From Pseudoalteromonas peptidolytica (GTDB lineage: Bacteria > Pseudomonadota > Gammaproteobacteria > Enterobacterales > Alteromonadaceae): DNA of 64,000 nucleotides. The notes under the pieces are model-generated. The model had not been told where the DNA came from. It ran no database searches and saw nothing but the letters and a program-made list of their open reading frames with translations. Shown here in pieces: positions 25,764 to 35,532 of this stretch. Location: contig NZ_WEHZ01000026.1 in assembly GCF_012641745.1 (NCBI RefSeq), positions 16,133 through 80,132 of the forward strand, read 5' to 3'. The position numbers and the translations under genes were made by a program. Each line of letters begins with the position of its first letter. Positions within the stretch are counted from its first letter, which is position 1.

Positions 25764-27299
25764 ATGAAACTACAGAAAGTCATTATTTTAGGTGGTGGGA
25801 CAGCTGGTTGGTTGGCCGCCAATCATTTAGCAAAAAGGTTGAATGCAGAGCTAAGTCTAGATATTCATATTGAGCTGATTGAGTCAGAGAGTATACCAGC
25901 AGTAGGAGTTGGCGAAGGTACTGTCCCTTTCATGAAGGAAACACTTAAGCATTTTGGTATTGACGAAGAATTGATATTTAAAAATGCGGAGGGGTCTTTT
26001 AAACATGGTATTAAATTTTCTGATTGGTTATATAACCCTGAAAGTAACAATGGTCATTATTACTATCATCCGTTTCAGCCATATCCCAGCGGCCACGAGC
26101 AATTAATACGGGCTTGGTTAAGTAACCCAAACCGTTGTAAGTTCGAACACTTTATGTCGACACAGGCCACGGTTGCGGAGTTGGGCTTAAGTCCCAAAGC
26201 AATCACTCAAAGAGAATATGATGGTGTATTTGATTATGCTTATCACTTTGATGCTGCTTTATTTACTAAGTTATTGAAAGACAATGCTGTTAATGAGCTT
26301 GGTGTACACGTGAGCTATAAAACTATTGATGATGTGGAAATTAGCCAAGATGGCAGTATCAAGGGTTTAATAGCAAATGGTGAGCGATTTGATGCAGATT
26401 TCTTTGTTGATTGCTCTGGGTTTGAAAGCCTTTTGCTTGGTAGAGCCATGAATGTTGGCTTTAAAAGCTTATCTAACACTCTGCTTGCCGACACGGCGTT
26501 AGCGGTCCAATCACCCTACCAGGATAATAGTACACCAATCAACCCGTATACTACTGCAACAGCTAAAGAACATGGCTGGATCTGGGATATTCAATTGCAA
26601 TCAAGAAAGGGGGTTGGCTATGTTTATTCTAGTAATCATACATCGGACGATGATGCACAAAGGTGCTTAGCACTATATCTAGATGTTGAACCTCAGGAGC
26701 TCAATGTTAGAAAAATTGATATGCGTTGTGGCTATCGAGAGCAATTTTGGGTAAAAAATGTGGTTGCGTTGGGGCTTGCGCAAGGTTTTGTTGAGCCATT
26801 AGAAGCGACAGGGTTGTTAGTGTTCGACTTAACAGCTTCAATGCTTGCTCACGCACTGTCAAGTGGAGAGCTTAGCTTTGCGTTGGAATCTCAAAAGTTT
26901 AATAGAGATGTTGAGAGAATGTGGTTGAACATCAGTGACTTTATTAAGTTACATTATTGCTTGTCAAAGCGCACCGATTCATCTTTTTGGTTGGATAACT
27001 GCAGTACCGATACGATACCTGATTCACTTCAACAAAAGCTTGAAATGTGGAAAGTACGTGCACCACACAAATTTGACTTTACAGATAAGCTCGGGGTATT
27101 TGATATCTCGAATTACTTGTATGTGTTATACGGTATGGAGTTTTTACCTACTCAGGTTGTGACATCAGAAGCTTCTATGCAGATTTATAAAGGCTATCAG
27201 GAATATCAAACCAGTGTGCTAAAAGAGGTCAACAGTAATTTGAGACCACATAAAGAACTGCTAGAGAAGTTAAAGCTATATGGTATACAGCGTAATTAG
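25764..27299 (+). CDS. Tryptophan-halogenase family flavoprotein
   Basis: About 511 residues of a flavin-dependent halogenase-like protein. The FAD loop is 'VIILGGGTAGWLAA', followed by 'VGVGEGTVPFMKETL'. The conserved lysine corresponding to catalytic Lys79 of PrnA appears in 'GSFKHGIKF'. The halogenase tryptophan motif WxWxIP is present as WIWDIQ, with Gln where Pro is usual, and 'GLAQGFVEPLEATGL' is typical. Many such genes sit beside TonB receptors in Alteromonadales and their reaction is unproven; true halogenation is possible. I use ATG 25764 rather than TTG 25752. It ends 3 bases before the stop of the convergent biosynthetic operon. Confidence 0.85.
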   Translation: MKLQKVIILGGGTAGWLAANHLAKRLNAELSLDIHIELIESESIPAVGVGEGTVPFMKETLKHFGIDEELIFKNAEGSFKHGIKFSDWLYNPESNNGHYYYHPFQPYPSGHEQLIRAWLSNPNRCKFEHFMSTQATVAELGLSPKAITQREYDGVFDYAYHFDAALFTKLLKDNAVNELGVHVSYKTIDDVEISQDGSIKGLIANGERFDADFFVDCSGFESLLLGRAMNVGFKSLSNTLLADTALAVQSPYQDNSTPINPYTTATAKEHGWIWDIQLQSRKGVGYVYSSNHTSDDDAQRCLALYLDVEPQELNVRKIDMRCGYREQFWVKNVVALGLAQGFVEPLEATGLLVFDLTASMLAHALSSGELSFALESQKFNRDVERMWLNISDFIKLHYCLSKRTDSSFWLDNCSTDTIPDSLQQKLEMWKVRAPHKFDFTDKLGVFDISNYLYVLYGMEFLPTQVVTSEASMQIYKGYQEYQTSVLKEVNSNLRPHKELLEKLKLYGIQRN

Positions 27300-27302
27300 T
27301 CG

Positions 27303-27947
27303 CTAGTCTAATTGTCGAATAAACTGAGCCGGGTTGCCTGCAAACATCGTGTTGGCAGGCACGTCCTTTGTTACAACACTTCCAGCTCCGATTACCGCAT
27401 TGTCTCCAATTGTTACGCCTTTATTGATGATAGCTCCATAGCCTACCCAAACATTGTGACCGACTTTTACAGGTTTAACGATGAGTTTAGAGACTTCGTC
27501 TGGGGCGTTTCTGTTTGTTAGGGTGTGTCCATCACAGTCCATGATGACAACGTTTGGACCAAATAAAGCATTGTCGCCAATTTCAACACTTTGATAACTC
27601 ACTATAGCCGTTCCTTGTAGGCAGGCATTATCACCAATACGTATTTTGCCGCAGGCGTAATCGGGGCGTTTTACCGCGGTAAGTTTTACAATATCATTGG
27701 GAAATGCGGCTGCACTACTGGAATCTAGTAGTGCGTCTTTGCCTATTTTAATCGAGTCGGTGAACGCTTCTACACTGATTTTTGAAGGAAGAGTAGCCGT
27801 ATTCTCATATATTTCGACATAGCTAAACTTTGGTTTGCCCAAAATGTTGGGCTTCGAAGCAAATATTTGATTGCTATCATGTATAAGGTTGAGCCACAAG
27901 TGTGACTCCGTGCTCTGTGGAAAGGTATGGTTCAAAAATTTAGGCAT
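27303..27947 (-). CDS. Hexapeptide-repeat (left-handed beta-helix) acyltransferase
   Basis: A 214-residue protein. The first ~95 residues are unfamiliar. Residues about 100-205 form hexapeptide repeats ('IRIGDNACLQGTAIV', 'VEIGDNALFGPNVVI', 'VKVGHNVWVGYGAII', 'VTIGDNAVIGAGSVV') ending in 'PANTMFAGNPAQFIRQL', as in maltose/galactoside O-acetyltransferases. The catalytic His probably lies in 'MDCDGHTL'. It would transfer an acetyl or other acyl group from CoA to a hydroxyl. It is last in the six-gene PKS/NRPS operon and overlaps the MFS gene by 8 bases, so tailoring of the product, perhaps on a sugar added by the glycosyltransferase, is inferred. Confidence 0.8.
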   Translation of the reverse strand: MPKFLNHTFPQSTESHLWLNLIHDSNQIFASKPNILGKPKFSYVEIYENTATLPSKISVEAFTDSIKIGKDALLDSSSAAAFPNDIVKLTAVKRPDYACGKIRIGDNACLQGTAIVSYQSVEIGDNALFGPNVVIMDCDGHTLTNRNAPDEVSKLIVKPVKVGHNVWVGYGAIINKGVTIGDNAVIGAGSVVTKDVPANTMFAGNPAQFIRQLD

Positions 27948-29250
27948 TATGTGGTACTTCCTTTGATTTTGTAGCCTGATTAGCTATCGCTGATGAAACC
28001 TTGCCCATATTTCTAATTTTTGCTGAAGCTAAGCCAATAATACAGATGAGCGCTGTGGTTACTCCCAATAAGGTTGTGATCTGTGACACTTCAAATCTAT
28101 CTAACAAAGTACCAAGCAACATTGAAGAAAGTGGGATCAAGCCATGGATAGCAAATAATACCAGAGCAATCGCACCTGATAGTTTCTCAATTGGGACATT
28201 TAGCTGATACCAAGTGGTACCAGCAACAACAGTAAAACCTGTGGCACAGCCAATGGCAACTAAGCTGATGCAAAGTAGTAGGAGTGAAGACTGAAAACCA
28301 AGCTGGATAAATACAATCGCAGTAAGCAAATCTAGTACTAAGATATATTTTCCTAAATTCTGCATATTTGGCTTACATATCGCAACTAAAGTGGCACCGA
28401 TGAAGGTGCCGATCCCTTGGCTTGCCAATAAATAGCTTAATGCCGATTCATCCATATTTAAAGTTACCTTAACAAGGTAAGGAAGCATGATAAAAAGCGG
28501 CCCATGAATAAGGATGGAAATCAACATTAAATACAACAGAATAATTTTAAGATTTGGATGTGTGAAACTATATTGAAAGCTTTTGAGCATCGATCGAAAG
28601 ACAGATGAGGATGTCATAGACTGCTCTTTATCTTGATAACGGATTTTTAATGTACAGCATGCCGCTAGTGTCACCAGTATGGCATCTAGAAAGAATGCCA
28701 CAATAAGATGTTCGATATTTGTACGAAATAGCCCGTTAACTTCTAAATAAGATTTTATGCCTAGAAGGGAAAACCCCACTAATACAGGTGCACAGGCTTG
28801 GATCACAAAACTGCTACCCATTGTCAGTACGTTGGCTTTTAGAATATGTTCAGGTAATACGATACGAGGAATAAACGACTGATTTGCAGGAAAACCAAGG
28901 GCGGAAAAGCCTCCCGCAAAAAGTGCGAAAGAGATGAGTAACACGAGAGATGGTTCATATAGGTATAAGCATAGTGCAAACAGTAGTGTACTTAACGCAA
29001 AGCCAAAGCGTGATATCTTAATTACGAGCAGAGGAGAGTATTTGTCTGCGATTGATCCTCCCAACAATATAAATAAACTATGCGGTATACCAAAGCACGC
29101 CATGATCACAGCAAGGGTTGTTGGGTTGTTATTGGCAACAGACAAGGTTAACCATGGCAGGGCGATAAGCGTAAAATATGCACCTATCTGGGTTAGCATA
29201 ACGCCAACCCAATGAAGGTGAAATTCACTATTTTTTGATAGTGACGGCAT
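27940..29250 (-). CDS. MFS transporter (EntS/MFS_3-like exporter)
   Basis: A 436-residue inner-membrane protein with about 12 helices. It resembles the MFS_3 group that includes the enterobactin exporter EntS, with 'GGSIADKYSPLLVIKISR' between helices 2 and 3 and 'FPANQSFIPRIVLPEHI' after helix 4. A polar C-terminal tail follows. Within the PKS/NRPS operon the natural role is export of the product or self-protection. It starts one base after the stop of the upstream gene and its end overlaps the acyltransferase start. Confidence 0.85.
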   Translation of the reverse strand: MPSLSKNSEFHLHWVGVMLTQIGAYFTLIALPWLTLSVANNNPTTLAVIMACFGIPHSLFILLGGSIADKYSPLLVIKISRFGFALSTLLFALCLYLYEPSLVLLISFALFAGGFSALGFPANQSFIPRIVLPEHILKANVLTMGSSFVIQACAPVLVGFSLLGIKSYLEVNGLFRTNIEHLIVAFFLDAILVTLAACCTLKIRYQDKEQSMTSSSVFRSMLKSFQYSFTHPNLKIILLYLMLISILIHGPLFIMLPYLVKVTLNMDESALSYLLASQGIGTFIGATLVAICKPNMQNLGKYILVLDLLTAIVFIQLGFQSSLLLLCISLVAIGCATGFTVVAGTTWYQLNVPIEKLSGAIALVLFAIHGLIPLSSMLLGTLLDRFEVSQITTLLGVTTALICIIGLASAKIRNMGKVSSAIANQATKSKEVPHNA

Positions 29251-29251
29251 A

Positions 29252-30850
29252 CTACTTTATGCTTCCTGATTGGCAAAAACCAACAAAGCGCCACACATCA
29301 TATTGTTTTGATTTAGCGGGCACTTCATTACGAGTCCACCATTTTGCTTCAAATAACGCATGTTGATAAACCGCTTGCTGTTTCGCTCGGTAAACGTTGT
29401 TGCTTTGCCACGAGTTAATATTGTCACATTTTAGTGTAGTGCTCTGATCCCCAGTCCAGCTGGTTGAGATTTCAGGCCAAAATTGTAAGAACTCAATACT
29501 TGGAGCCGGGGTACGTGCCCGCTCTTTTTCTTCAGCTGTCCAACTGCGATTTTGTTCTTGATGGCATGTCTGGCAAGTCATCGTATTATCGCTCCATTGC
29601 CTATTCGTTCTGATGATCAAAGGTGTATCGTCAGACGGGTCGTCATTGTTCCACTGCGTATACAACTGCTCCATGTTTTGCTCTCTAAGTAGCCACTGTG
29701 CTTGACCTTGAGTCCACTCATGCCAATGAAAATCAGGCCAGAATTTTGCCCCTAGCAAGTTTCTTGCAGTATCAAAATCACCAGCTTTTATCGAATAGTC
29801 CATAACAGTCGTTAAAAAAACTAAGCGATTGAATGAAAATCTAGGATCATCTCCACAGCTTCTAAACAGCAGATCTTGGTTACAAATACCTAACCCTTGC
29901 ATTAAATAGCCGTAGCCTTTGAAAAATCGAGGAGGCTCATTAAAGTAACTGGAGGCAAGCGTTATCGAATGGAATCCGGGGCTTACTGAAAACCACTGTT
30001 CATGCTCTTGATCTATCAATGAGCGGCTTAGCGTATCTTGATGTACCCCAGCTAACCAGCGCCTAGCTAAGGTAGTCCAGCCGCCAAGAATTGAAGAAAG
30101 TCGCATTGTTTTTTTGGTACTGGTTGGTTGTTTGGCTTGTAACTCTATTTCATGAGATAGCAAAATAGCTCTAGTACTGTAGAAGCCGGTAAGGATGAAA
30201 TAATACAGTGTATTTGGATCAGAATATGATACCTCACTACCTAGCCAAAGCCTTGAGCTGGCGACAAGGGTCAGTGTCATTACATTGCCCGGATCTGTAA
30301 TTAAACTTTCAACGAGTGCGTTGCCGGCGTCAACGCCTTGCTCTGGTTGGACATTAAACGCATGGTGGAACTGAGTATGCGATGCTAGCTGCTCATTTAC
30401 ATTAAGGCTATCGTAAGCAAGTACTTGATTTACTTGCCTGCCAAGCGTTTCACGTACCTGATGTGCCCAAGTATGAAGGGTAGCCACTTTTTCTAGGCGT
30501 TCAAGGTAATAGAGTGCAACTATGCTATGTTCTAGCGATGTTGGTGTTGGGGATTTGCTGGCGATAAGAGAGCTGGACAAGTATCTTATCGCAGCCAGTG
30601 CGATGGCGTTTTCAGCATGTGGGTTTTCTAAATAGGTAATTTGAATTGCATCATCAATGGTATGACTACTTTGCTGTGTTACAACAGCGCTCAGTTGTCT
30701 ATTTACCGCATCAAACTGCGTTTTGGTTAGCCCTAATTGCTGATGATACAAGTCAGTGTCGTAAAATGCTTCTAGTTTGAACTCAGTACTGTTGCTACTT
30801 GCAAGTGCGAAATTGCAAAATGCAAATACCATTAAATAAATATATCTCAT
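29252..30850 (-). CDS. Secreted protein with CxxCH motif and C-terminal chitin-binding (CBM5/12-like) domain
   Basis: A 532-residue exported protein that I do not recognise as a whole. A signal peptide (cut near ALASS) is followed by about 400 mostly helical residues with no familiar motif. A haem-c-type CxxCH motif then occurs as CQTCH at 426-430. The last ~55 residues (about 475-528) read like a type 3 chitin-binding domain: Cys475, Trp481, Tyr487, 'FEAKWWTRNEVP' with the AKWWT signature, Trp520 and Cys526 ending 'FVGFC'. Membership of the PKS/NRPS operon (2 bases after the NRPS stop) suggests a role outside the cytosol in maturing, capturing or presenting the product, or in chitin-surface association. 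That role is inference. Confidence 0.75.
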   Translation of the reverse strand: MRYIYLMVFAFCNFALASSNSTEFKLEAFYDTDLYHQQLGLTKTQFDAVNRQLSAVVTQQSSHTIDDAIQITYLENPHAENAIALAAIRYLSSSLIASKSPTPTSLEHSIVALYYLERLEKVATLHTWAHQVRETLGRQVNQVLAYDSLNVNEQLASHTQFHHAFNVQPEQGVDAGNALVESLITDPGNVMTLTLVASSRLWLGSEVSYSDPNTLYYFILTGFYSTRAILLSHEIELQAKQPTSTKKTMRLSSILGGWTTLARRWLAGVHQDTLSRSLIDQEHEQWFSVSPGFHSITLASSYFNEPPRFFKGYGYLMQGLGICNQDLLFRSCGDDPRFSFNRLVFLTTVMDYSIKAGDFDTARNLLGAKFWPDFHWHEWTQGQAQWLLREQNMEQLYTQWNNDDPSDDTPLIIRTNRQWSDNTMTCQTCHQEQNRSWTAEEKERARTPAPSIEFLQFWPEISTSWTGDQSTTLKCDNINSWQSNNVYRAKQQAVYQHALFEAKWWTRNEVPAKSKQYDVWRFVGFCQSGSIK

Positions 30851-30852
30851 TG

Positions 30853-33800
30853 CTACATTCCTTTTAGATTGTTTATATATTTTTCTATAAGTGTTGTTAT
30901 TTGTTGTTCGTTAAATAGCAGTGCGCTGTAACCGACAAATACATGTTGTTGGCCTTGCTCGAAATAAGTTGATATGTACAAACTGTAAGGGCTTGACATT
31001 GTTTCGTCAGATACAACAAATGGAATTGTGTGCTTGAGCTTGGTGTGCCAATCTTCTAGCTTGGTGACAGTATGGGGGTTACTTGAGGTGTTTAGTTCAC
31101 CTTGGTAATTGAAACTAAAATCAGCAGGTTGTAATACTGGTAGTGCTGATTTGACTTTGTCATCTGGATTTAAGTGCGACAATGCGTAGTATCCAGTCGC
31201 GTTGTGAGGGGCAGATGCCAAAAAGGTATCGATATGCACAGCGGTACTGTGTATTGACTCGAATGCGCATGATTCAAGAAGCAAATTCACCGGTGAAATT
31301 AAGTAGCCCACGATAGCTTCGGCAGAAACACCAAGGTACTGGTTGAAGCGATTGAATTGAGAAAGCTCAATGGCAACTTCGTTAAGCTCGAAAGTTGTTT
31401 TCAGCGCGTTTGCCAGAGCGGCTGTGTGTATAGTGGATTGTGAAATTCCAAGTTGTTTCGCGCTAGCACTAATTTGTGCACTGAGCCCTTTAGGGAGCGT
31501 AGAGACAGTATGGCGCTGAGCATCTCCTTGATTGGCTTTCATCACTTGCTCTACAGGGAATAGCCTGTCGCTTTGCTGCTTTGCGCCCTGCTGCCAAAAG
31601 GCAATATCGGCTTGCCACTTACCCGAACTAAAGGGTTGACTAAAATAGTCATAATACGCATTAGCAAAGTCGATATAACGATCTTTTTGGAGCTGGCATG
31701 TTGTGGCTCCAGCTTTTAAAGCGGTGATAATACGTTCTAAGTGTCGTGCTAAAACCTCCATACTAAAGCCATCAAAAATCAAATGATGTAGTGACAGTGT
31801 AACAAATACACTGTTACCTTTCTTAACATAAAATAATCTTAATAAGCTTGATGTTAAACGGATTGTTTGTACTTCTTTTGTGATAAAGGCCGCGACTTGA
31901 TCAAGCGCTAAATGGGATAGATCAAAGCAAATTCTTTGAGATAGGGTGGCCTTTACACTTTCAATATATTCGTTACTTTTTTTGACATCAAACCTTGTTC
32001 TAAATGCAGGGTGGTGGGAGATAAGTAGAGTAATTGCGCGATTGAGCAAATCAAAGGTTAGTTTGTTATCTTCATCCGCAAGTGCCATAGAGTGATTGAC
32101 AACCCATAGGTGATGCTCTCCCCCCATCGCGAGTAAATATTGACGATTTGGTAAACTGGGGAGTGGGATAATTTCCTCATCTTGATAATGGTGCTCATCA
32201 AGGCGCAAATCTAGAGTCACTAAATGCTCAGACTGGGTTTGCTCGACAAGGCCGGCCATGTGATCTAAGCAAGGGTTTTGGATAAACGCTTTTATTGTAA
32301 TAGAGATCCCTAGCGTATGATTGATGCTTGCAATTAAGTCAATCACTTGAATTGAGTTACCCCCAAGCTCAAAAAATGACTTAAACGGATCAAAAACATC
32401 AACGTTTAGCTTACGTTGCCAAAGCTGAACGAGCACTTTTGGATAGTGTTGAATCGTACCTTGTGTAGTTTGCTCGTGATTCACGTATTTACTTTGCTTG
32501 GTCAGAGCAAGTTTATCCGTTTTGCCGTTCGGGGTCAGTGGCAACTGAGGTAGTGTTGTGATTTCAGCAGGTTGCATAAAGTAGGGTAGTCGCTCTGCGA
32601 TATATTGGCGTAACGCGACGAGGTTTATCTCTGTGTTTGGCTTCAAAACGATAAAAGCAGAAAGTTTTTCTGTTTGGCTTAACACGATAGCAGCCGCATC
32701 AATATCAGGGTATTGAGAAATCATATTCTCAATCTCTGAGATCTCTATTCTAAAACCATTTAGCTTAATTTGTTGGTCGATACGTCCTTGATATATTAAT
32801 CTGTCGCAGCTATCTATCTTGACTAAATCTCCTGTTTTGTAGGCACTAATGTGACCCTGATCGTGAGCAAATGAGATAAACTTATCAGAGGTTTGCTGAG
32901 CTTGGTTCAAATAGCCATTAGCGAGACCATCACCAGCAATCAATAATTCTCCGGTAACACCTCGTGGTACAAGCTGTAGCTGCTGATTAACAACATAGAA
33001 TTGTGTATTGGCTATCGGTTTGCCTAGGTGGATGTCGTCATCATGACCTAATGATGCAACTGAAGACCACACCGTAGTTTCTGTCGGCCCGTACATATTC
33101 CACAAAGCAACAGCCTGTATGTTCAGGTACTGTTTTAACTCCAAGGGAAGTGCTTCTCCACCACTTAATACTGTCGTGTTTTCATGCAATTGCACATTAA
33201 AACTTTTAAGCATATTTAGTGAAGAAGGAGTCGCTTGAATAAAGTTAACCCCTGCACGATTGATTAGTGACTGTAGCTGCTGCGGATCTTTGCTTTGAGC
33301 GTTGGTGGCCAAGTGCACGGTACCACCTACGAGCAGTGGTAAATATAGTTCCAACACATGAATATCAAAGGAAATTGAAGTGATTGCTAGGGCTGATGTT
33401 TGTTCATCAAGCGCAAATGTTTCTTGCATTGCGTATAAAAAATTTCGTAATGCAAAATGAGATATTGTTACGCCTTTTGGTTTGCCAGTAGAGCCTGAGG
33501 TATAGATGATATATGCGAGAGAGTTGGCCGTAATACGTACTGCAGGCAGGTTTTTTTCAGTATTGACATCAAAATTTGCCTGCAAGCATTGCACGGTGAC
33601 ATCGAATGATTGGCAATGTTCTAACAATACGGGATCGCACAAGATGAGTTGCGTATCCGAATCGTCTACCATATGGGCAATTCTGGCAGTGGGGTAGTTA
33701 GGGTCTAATGGTAGATACGCATGACCGCTATGTAAAATGGCCAACATGGCAGCAACCATGTGTACTGAACGATGACAATATACACCAATAAAGCAGTTTG

Positions 33801-35532
33801 CCTCGAGCGACTGGGTTTGGATAAGTGCTGAATATTGCTTAACAAGCGCTTGCAGCATTTGATAACTGTATGTTCCAGATTGGTCGACTATGGCTATTTT
33901 ATCTTTGTGGCGAGCAAAGGATTGCTGTAGCGCAAAAGGTAAAATATCGCGGTGGCTATAATCTCGCTGTACACCTTGCCAAGCCTGTTGCAGAGTTGCT
34001 TGCTGCTGCGGCGCGATAAGTGTGATAGCAGACATAGGTTGCGTCGCGTTTTGAAGTAAAGTATCTAAAACATTAGAAAAATTCTCGGCGAGCCGTTTGA
34101 TGGTTTGATGATGATATAAATCACACGCATATTCCCATTCCAACAGCAAAGAATCTGGCTGCTCAAAAATATCCAATGTTAAGTCAAATTTTGCTTTGCG
34201 AAATTGTGTCTTTGTTGGGGTGATTTCTATATTTTTTAGCGTGGGCACAATCGGCTTCATATTGTGCATAGCAAGGAAAACATTAAATAGAGGAGGCTGA
34301 TTGTGATGCCTAGTAATGGGTAGCTTCTCCAATAACACTTCAAATGGCAGGTGGGCGTGTTCAAAAGCATCTGTGGTCTGAAGTTTTGCTTCCTCCACCA
34401 ACTCAGCAAAACATTTATTAAAGTCAATATGCTGTCTCATGACAACTGTATTGGCGATAAACCCAATGAGTGTTTGTAATTGAGCATGATCGCGATTGGC
34501 AACGGGTGTACCGATGACAATATCGGACTCGTTACTGTAAAACGCCAGTAGCACATTAAATACGCTATAAACCACGGTAAATGGCGTACAAGCATGTGCT
34601 TTGGCAAATGCTTTTATACTTGAAAGCTGACTTCTCTTTATTGAGCTGGTATAAAAATGTGCGCGAAGATCAGAGTGAAGTGGCCGACTGTTATCGCAAG
34701 GAAAAGTGACATTCGTGGCACAGCCTTCAAGCTTTTTTTGCCACCACTGGCTAAGTAAGTCTAACTGCTTTGGTGTTAATATCGCTCGCTGCCACCTTGC
34801 ATAGTCAATGTAGCTGATTGACTCCGGCTGTGGCTTGTAAGCTGTCCCATCAATTAATTGTTCGTATCGTTTTGCTACTTGCTGACAAAATAGTGCAATA
34901 GACCAACCATCAGCAGCAATATGGTGGATCACAAACACAAAGTAATAGGCGTGAGGAGCTTTTTGAAAAACTTCGACACGAATAGGGCTTTGGTGGCGCA
35001 AATCAAAGGGGGTCTCTACACGCTGTTGAATTGCGCTAAATATTGCCTCTTCGCTTAATTTTGTACACAAGTGCAGGCGATAGACGTCAGCACTGGCAGG
35101 TGCTTGACGTTGCACTATGGTATTCTCTGTTTTTTCATATTGTGTCGTGAGCGCACTATTACAATCAATAACTTGCCTCAGCGCCTGTTCAAAAGCTACT
35201 TGGTTCAGCGCGCCTTTGAGCGCAAATATTTTAGTAAGATGATACTCAGTAGCGCCTTCGCGCAGGGAGTCTGCCAGCCACATACGCTGTTGCTGAAACG
35301 ACACCTCAGCTTGTTTAACAGCATGGTTTGACGAGATAGGCTGCGCCAGCTGTTGTATCAGTTGTTTTAGCTTATTACGCTTAATTAGTGAGATAAGGTT
35401 TTGCTTCTCAGCCTTTATTTCGTCAATGAGTGCGGCGCTTGGTTGAGTTTTGGCGTGTAACTCAAGTTGCTCATCAGCACTTAGCGAAAATGAAATCCCA
35501 AGTGTACGGCATTTTTCAATTAACTGTTCCAT
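30853..35532 (-). CDS. Single-module NRPS: TubC docking-C-A(Gly?)-PCP-terminal C/E-like domain
   Basis: 1559 residues. Domains: TubC-type N-terminal docking domain (about 1-55), condensation domain (about 75-490; HHIAADG at 203-209), adenylation domain (about 530-1010; YTSGSTGKPKG at 677, NMYGPTE, A10 lysine 1004), PCP (about 1030-1095; phosphopantetheine Ser1060 in 'FFELGGNSIQV') and a terminal C/E-superfamily domain (about 1120-1555; HHLIFDG at 1249-1255, 'FNYQGEL'). By alignment to GrsA the pocket reads D-I-L-Q-L-G-M-V-W, very close to the known glycine code. There is no thioesterase or reductase. The ATG overlaps the PKS stop by one base. It should accept the polyketide, add glycine and pass the chain to an acceptor or release it. 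Confidence 0.93.
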   Translation of the reverse strand: MEQLIEKCRTLGISFSLSADEQLELHAKTQPSAALIDEIKAEKQNLISLIKRNKLKQLIQQLAQPISSNHAVKQAEVSFQQQRMWLADSLREGATEYHLTKIFALKGALNQVAFEQALRQVIDCNSALTTQYEKTENTIVQRQAPASADVYRLHLCTKLSEEAIFSAIQQRVETPFDLRHQSPIRVEVFQKAPHAYYFVFVIHHIAADGWSIALFCQQVAKRYEQLIDGTAYKPQPESISYIDYARWQRAILTPKQLDLLSQWWQKKLEGCATNVTFPCDNSRPLHSDLRAHFYTSSIKRSQLSSIKAFAKAHACTPFTVVYSVFNVLLAFYSNESDIVIGTPVANRDHAQLQTLIGFIANTVVMRQHIDFNKCFAELVEEAKLQTTDAFEHAHLPFEVLLEKLPITRHHNQPPLFNVFLAMHNMKPIVPTLKNIEITPTKTQFRKAKFDLTLDIFEQPDSLLLEWEYACDLYHHQTIKRLAENFSNVLDTLLQNATQPMSAITLIAPQQQATLQQAWQGVQRDYSHRDILPFALQQSFARHKDKIAIVDQSGTYSYQMLQALVKQYSALIQTQSLEANCFIGVYCHRSVHMVAAMLAILHSGHAYLPLDPNYPTARIAHMVDDSDTQLILCDPVLLEHCQSFDVTVQCLQANFDVNTEKNLPAVRITANSLAYIIYTSGSTGKPKGVTISHFALRNFLYAMQETFALDEQTSALAITSISFDIHVLELYLPLLVGGTVHLATNAQSKDPQQLQSLINRAGVNFIQATPSSLNMLKSFNVQLHENTTVLSGGEALPLELKQYLNIQAVALWNMYGPTETTVWSSVASLGHDDDIHLGKPIANTQFYVVNQQLQLVPRGVTGELLIAGDGLANGYLNQAQQTSDKFISFAHDQGHISAYKTGDLVKIDSCDRLIYQGRIDQQIKLNGFRIEISEIENMISQYPDIDAAAIVLSQTEKLSAFIVLKPNTEINLVALRQYIAERLPYFMQPAEITTLPQLPLTPNGKTDKLALTKQSKYVNHEQTTQGTIQHYPKVLVQLWQRKLNVDVFDPFKSFFELGGNSIQVIDLIASINHTLGISITIKAFIQNPCLDHMAGLVEQTQSEHLVTLDLRLDEHHYQDEEIIPLPSLPNRQYLLAMGGEHHLWVVNHSMALADEDNKLTFDLLNRAITLLISHHPAFRTRFDVKKSNEYIESVKATLSQRICFDLSHLALDQVAAFITKEVQTIRLTSSLLRLFYVKKGNSVFVTLSLHHLIFDGFSMEVLARHLERIITALKAGATTCQLQKDRYIDFANAYYDYFSQPFSSGKWQADIAFWQQGAKQQSDRLFPVEQVMKANQGDAQRHTVSTLPKGLSAQISASAKQLGISQSTIHTAALANALKTTFELNEVAIELSQFNRFNQYLGVSAEAIVGYLISPVNLLLESCAFESIHSTAVHIDTFLASAPHNATGYYALSHLNPDDKVKSALPVLQPADFSFNYQGELNTSSNPHTVTKLEDWHTKLKHTIPFVVSDETMSSPYSLYISTYFEQGQQHVFVGYSALLFNEQQITTLIEKYINNLKGM

